A stretch of DNA of 64,000 nucleotides from Caulobacter vibrioides (GTDB lineage: Bacteria; Pseudomonadota; Alphaproteobacteria; Caulobacterales; Caulobacteraceae). Within the stretch, counting starts at the first letter, position 1, and every line of letters begins with the position of its first letter. The stretch is taken from assembly GCF_002310375.3 (NCBI RefSeq), contig NZ_CP023315.3, positions 3,100,001 to 3,164,000 of the forward strand, given 5' to 3'. A program made the position numbers and the translations under genes. Under the pieces are notes generated by a model. It was not told the DNA's origin and made no database searches. It saw only the letters and a program-made list of their open reading frames with translations. Below are positions 61,619-64,000 of the stretch, in pieces.

Positions 61619-62413
61619 ATGCCGGCGAACGGGCGCAAGAGCATCTTCATCACGGGCGCGGCCAGCGGCATCGGCCTGGCCTGCGCCAAGCGCTTCGCCA
61701 AGGAGGGCTGGTTCGTCGGCCTGTCGGACATCGACAAGGTGGGGCTCAAGGCCGCCCTGCTGGCCATCGGCCCGGAGAACGGCTCGATCCATCCCCTGGA
61801 CGTCCGCGACCGCGAGGCCTGGGAGAACGTCATCGGCGAGTTCGGACGCGAGACCGGCGGCCAGGCGAACGCCCTGCTGAACAATGCCGGCGTCGCGCGC
61901 TTTGGCATGCTGAACGAGATGTCCGACGCCGATTGCGACATCCAGATCGACATCAACATCAAGGGCGTGATCAACGGCGCCCGCGCGGGCCTGCCGCTGT
62001 TGAAGGCGGCCGGCGGGCGACTGATCAATGTGGCCTCGTGCGCGGGCCTCTATGGCTCGCCGAAGCTTGCGGTCTATTCGGCCACCAAGTTCGCGGTGCG
62101 GGGGCTGTCAGAGGCTCTGGACGTCGAGTACGCCGCCTACGGCGTCAGCGTCGCCTGCGTCATGCCGTGGTTCGTCGAGACGCCGATCCTCAACGCGGCC
62201 TCGGACGGCTCCAACAAATCGATGTCGGAGTCGCTGAAGGCCGGCGGGCTGGAGGTCTATCCCGTCGAGGACGCAGCCCAGGTGGTCTGGGAGGCCGCCC
62301 ACGGCAAGGCGCTGCACTACCTGGTGGGCAAGCGGGCCAAGCAGATGCGCTTCGCCGCCAGCCACATGCCGGGCAGCCTTAGGAAGCAGCTCCGCTCCCG
62401 GCCCCTACTGTAG
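61619..62413 (+). CDS. Short-chain dehydrogenase/reductase
   Basis: A 264-residue NAD(P)-dependent oxidoreductase of the classical SDR family. The cofactor motif TGAASGIG lies at 12-19, NNAG at 88-91, and the catalytic Ser140, Tyr153 and Lys157 in NVASCAG and YSATK. The substrate is unknown. GGGAGGGG lies just before the ATG, and a palindromic operator just upstream. Its end overlaps the convergent SleB gene by 35 bases. Confidence 0.92.
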   Translation: MPANGRKSIFITGAASGIGLACAKRFAKEGWFVGLSDIDKVGLKAALLAIGPENGSIHPLDVRDREAWENVIGEFGRETGGQANALLNNAGVARFGMLNEMSDADCDIQIDINIKGVINGARAGLPLLKAAGGRLINVASCAGLYGSPKLAVYSATKFAVRGLSEALDVEYAAYGVSVACVMPWFVETPILNAASDGSNKSMSESLKAGGLEVYPVEDAAQVVWEAAHGKALHYLVGKRAKQMRFAASHMPGSLRKQLRSRPLL

Positions 62414-63491
62414 CTTTCAGACCGTCCAGCGCCGGCTTGTCATGGGTCGGCGCGCTGGCCTTGGCCGGCGTCAGCGCCGGCGCGGACGCCGGTTCGCTGA
62501 CCGGACCGAGGGGCCCGCCGACGCCCGGCGCGCCATTGGCGAGCTCCGGACGCGCCAGGCTGGCATAGGCCACCGGGCCGTGACCGTCGGCCGTCAGGCT
62601 GGCGATCTCGGACGGCGCGATGTCGTCCACAGTCGGGGATTGGATCGAACCGCCGCTGCGGCGACCGAAGCGATAGAAGATGTGCATGCCCACCTGGGTC
62701 ACGCGCTGAAGGCGCAGCCCCCAGCCCGGCGACACATGGACGGTGTGGAAGTGCGTGGCCGAGCCGACGGGGCTCTCGATCGTGCCAGCCACGACGCGGG
62801 TGGCGACCTTGCGAGCCCGGCTCCAGGCGCCGATGTCGCGGGCGCGGCGCATCGAGCCGTCGCAGGCGAAGCTGAACTGGCAGCCCGTGCGGTTGTAGGC
62901 GCCCTGGAACACGACGCCGCAGATCGACTTCGGGAAGGCCGGGTGACGCACGCGGTTCAGAACGACCTGGGCCACGGCCGCCTGGCCGCTGGGGGTCTCG
63001 CCACGGGCTTCGTAATAGACGGCCTGGGCCAGGCATTCGAGCTCGCGCGAGCTCTGCAGGGCGTTGCCCAGCTGGAACGGACCCGCGCCGCCGCCATTGA
63101 ACATGGTGCCGAAGCTGGCGCGCAGCATCAGCGGGCCGGTGCGGCCGCTCTGGCCCGGCAGCAGGGTCGAGCCGGCGCCTTCAAGACGGGCGGCCAGCAT
63201 GGCCGACTGACGATCACGCTGATCGACGGCGGCGAAGAGATAGGGATCATGACGCTTGGCCACGGCGAGCGCGCCGGGGTCCATACGCGTAGACGCGCTG
63301 AGCATCGCCGCCTCGGAGAAATCTCCCGAAGCGCCTTCCGCCAATCGGGCGACACGGGCGTGGGTGGAGGCCGATTGGGCCAGGCCACCCAGAAGGTAAA
63401 CGCCGCCCAGGGCGAGACCCGTGATGGATCCCACCAATACGGCGCCGACCAGCCCGCGCGCATCCGCGCGCGTCTGCGACTTGATATACAA
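62379..63491 (-). CDS. SleB-type cell-wall hydrolase
   Basis: A protein of about 370 residues with an N-terminal membrane anchor (DARGLVGAVLVGSITGLALGGV), a variable linker, and a C-terminal SleB/CwlJ hydrolase domain: ECLAQAVYYEARGETPSGQAAVAQVVLNRV with the catalytic Glu, then GCQFSFACDG and ATHFHTVHVSPGW. The start is uncertain; TTG at 63491 is chosen because AGGA precedes it and it begins just before the anchor helix. The tail is Pro/Ala-rich. It probably cleaves peptidoglycan from the periplasmic side. Confidence 0.82.
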   Translation of the reverse strand: MYIKSQTRADARGLVGAVLVGSITGLALGGVYLLGGLAQSASTHARVARLAEGASGDFSEAAMLSASTRMDPGALAVAKRHDPYLFAAVDQRDRQSAMLAARLEGAGSTLLPGQSGRTGPLMLRASFGTMFNGGGAGPFQLGNALQSSRELECLAQAVYYEARGETPSGQAAVAQVVLNRVRHPAFPKSICGVVFQGAYNRTGCQFSFACDGSMRRARDIGAWSRARKVATRVVAGTIESPVGSATHFHTVHVSPGWGLRLQRVTQVGMHIFYRFGRRSGGSIQSPTVDDIAPSEIASLTADGHGPVAYASLARPELANGAPGVGGPLGPVSEPASAPALTPAKASAPTHDKPALDGLKATVGAGSGAAS

Positions 63492-63909
63492 AACTCGTGT
63501 CCTGCGCGGCGAGAGCCTCCGGCTCCCCGACAAAAGCGCCTCGGAAACCCCGCGAAAATGACCGGCGGAGACTCTTCCGAAGCGGAGGATTGGCCGTATC
63601 ACGCTGTGGCCAAGATCCTGCTTGTAGCGGCTTATGACGTATCGGTGACCGACTCGCAAGCACTGGACGCGCCGCGACACGGGCTGTGCGCGCTTGCGTC
63701 GCACAGTCTAATCGTTAACGCCTTGAATCCTCGCGAAAAGCTCGAGAAGCCCGATCGTCGTTTTTTTGCCGCCGCGAAAGCCTTGCCATGCCTGTGTTGC
63801 GCCGATCCGGGCGGAATCTGAGCCGAGACTTATCGTTACTCGGCAACGACACAAGGTTAACGGCCAAGGCCGATGCGGGGACTCTGGCGAGCCCCCCGCT
63901 GGTCCTGGA

Positions 63910-63999
63910 TCAGCGCCCGCGGATGAGGCGCCAGCCGTCGATGATCAGCTTCAGCAGAATGATCGCCACGGCGACCCAAAGGCCGATCTGCAGGCTCAT
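63910..63999 (-). CDS. Small or clipped membrane protein at the window end
   Basis: Read from the right edge, this gives MSLQIGLWVAVAIILLKLII and then DGWRLIRGR followed by a stop: one hydrophobic helix with a basic tail. The ATG may be internal, so this could be the C-terminus of a larger gene beyond the window. No family recognised. Confidence 0.4.
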   Translation of the reverse strand: MSLQIGLWVAVAIILLKLIIDGWRLIRGR

Positions 64000-64000
64000 C

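Overview
The window is chromosomal DNA from a high-GC alphaproteobacterium, almost certainly a Caulobacter species or close relative. The evidence is a complete pilA-cpaABCDEFGH (Tad/Flp pilus) locus in the Caulobacter order, two large TonB-dependent receptors, a Caulobacter-type Fur-box-like palindrome, an HWE-like histidine kinase, and many short palindromic intergenic repeats. No rRNA, tRNA, CRISPR array, phage or transposase gene was seen. All assignments come from reading the sequence and remembered family motifs; no database search was run.

Layout. 1-9.2 kb: a LytTR regulator next to a clipped membrane gene, a patatin lipoprotein, a cold-shock protein, an SLC13-type permease, pgsA, and an HWE-like sensor kinase followed by a P-loop (glycerate-kinase-like) kinase. 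9.2-13.5 kb: the NAD de novo operon nadA-nadB-nadC, preceded by two near-identical palindromic operators and carrying a Uma2-type nuclease gene between nadB and nadC. 13.7-17.2 kb: MAPEG and lipocalin genes, then ahpC-ahpF behind an OxyR-like site. 17.2-25.3 kb: a large TonB receptor divergent from a PI-PLC-like phosphodiesterase, then an iron-type unit (TonB receptor, PepSY protein, small membrane protein). 25.5-34.2 kb: ilvE, a MarR/OmpR-regulator/kinase module, pheA-kdsB, a membrane-anchored cytochrome c, and an NlpC/P60 peptidase coupled to an M17 aminopeptidase.

34.2-47.1 kb is the pilus region. On the minus strand run two tandem pilA copies, cpaA, cpaB-C-D-E-F-G-H, and a third, divergent pilin-like gene. 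Divergently transcribed are a stand-alone CpaC-N-like protein and two TadE-type pseudopilins. A TPR (TadD-like) protein lies just beyond the other end. The pilA copies have separate terminators and separate candidate CtrA boxes, so they look like independent transcription units.

47-64 kb is mixed: a helical protein with an apparent frameshift in a G8 tract, pabB-pabC, an AT-rich island (about 50.2-51.9 kb) carrying an acyltransferase-3 gene, an MFS transporter, a tyrosine phosphatase, a second acyltransferase, a DODA dioxygenase, a divergent pair of DJ-1-fold genes (enzyme versus AraC regulator), a nitrilase with a DUF1003 protein, a DUF1508 protein, an SDR with a palindromic operator, and a SleB-type cell-wall hydrolase.

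Two families of intergenic palindromes recur: six copies of a nested inverted repeat of about 90-114 bp with tgtcatcccgg ends, and about ten G/C-tract elements of about 110-185 bp. One of the latter sits between a response-regulator gene and its kinase and appears to supply the kinase's Shine-Dalgarno sequence.
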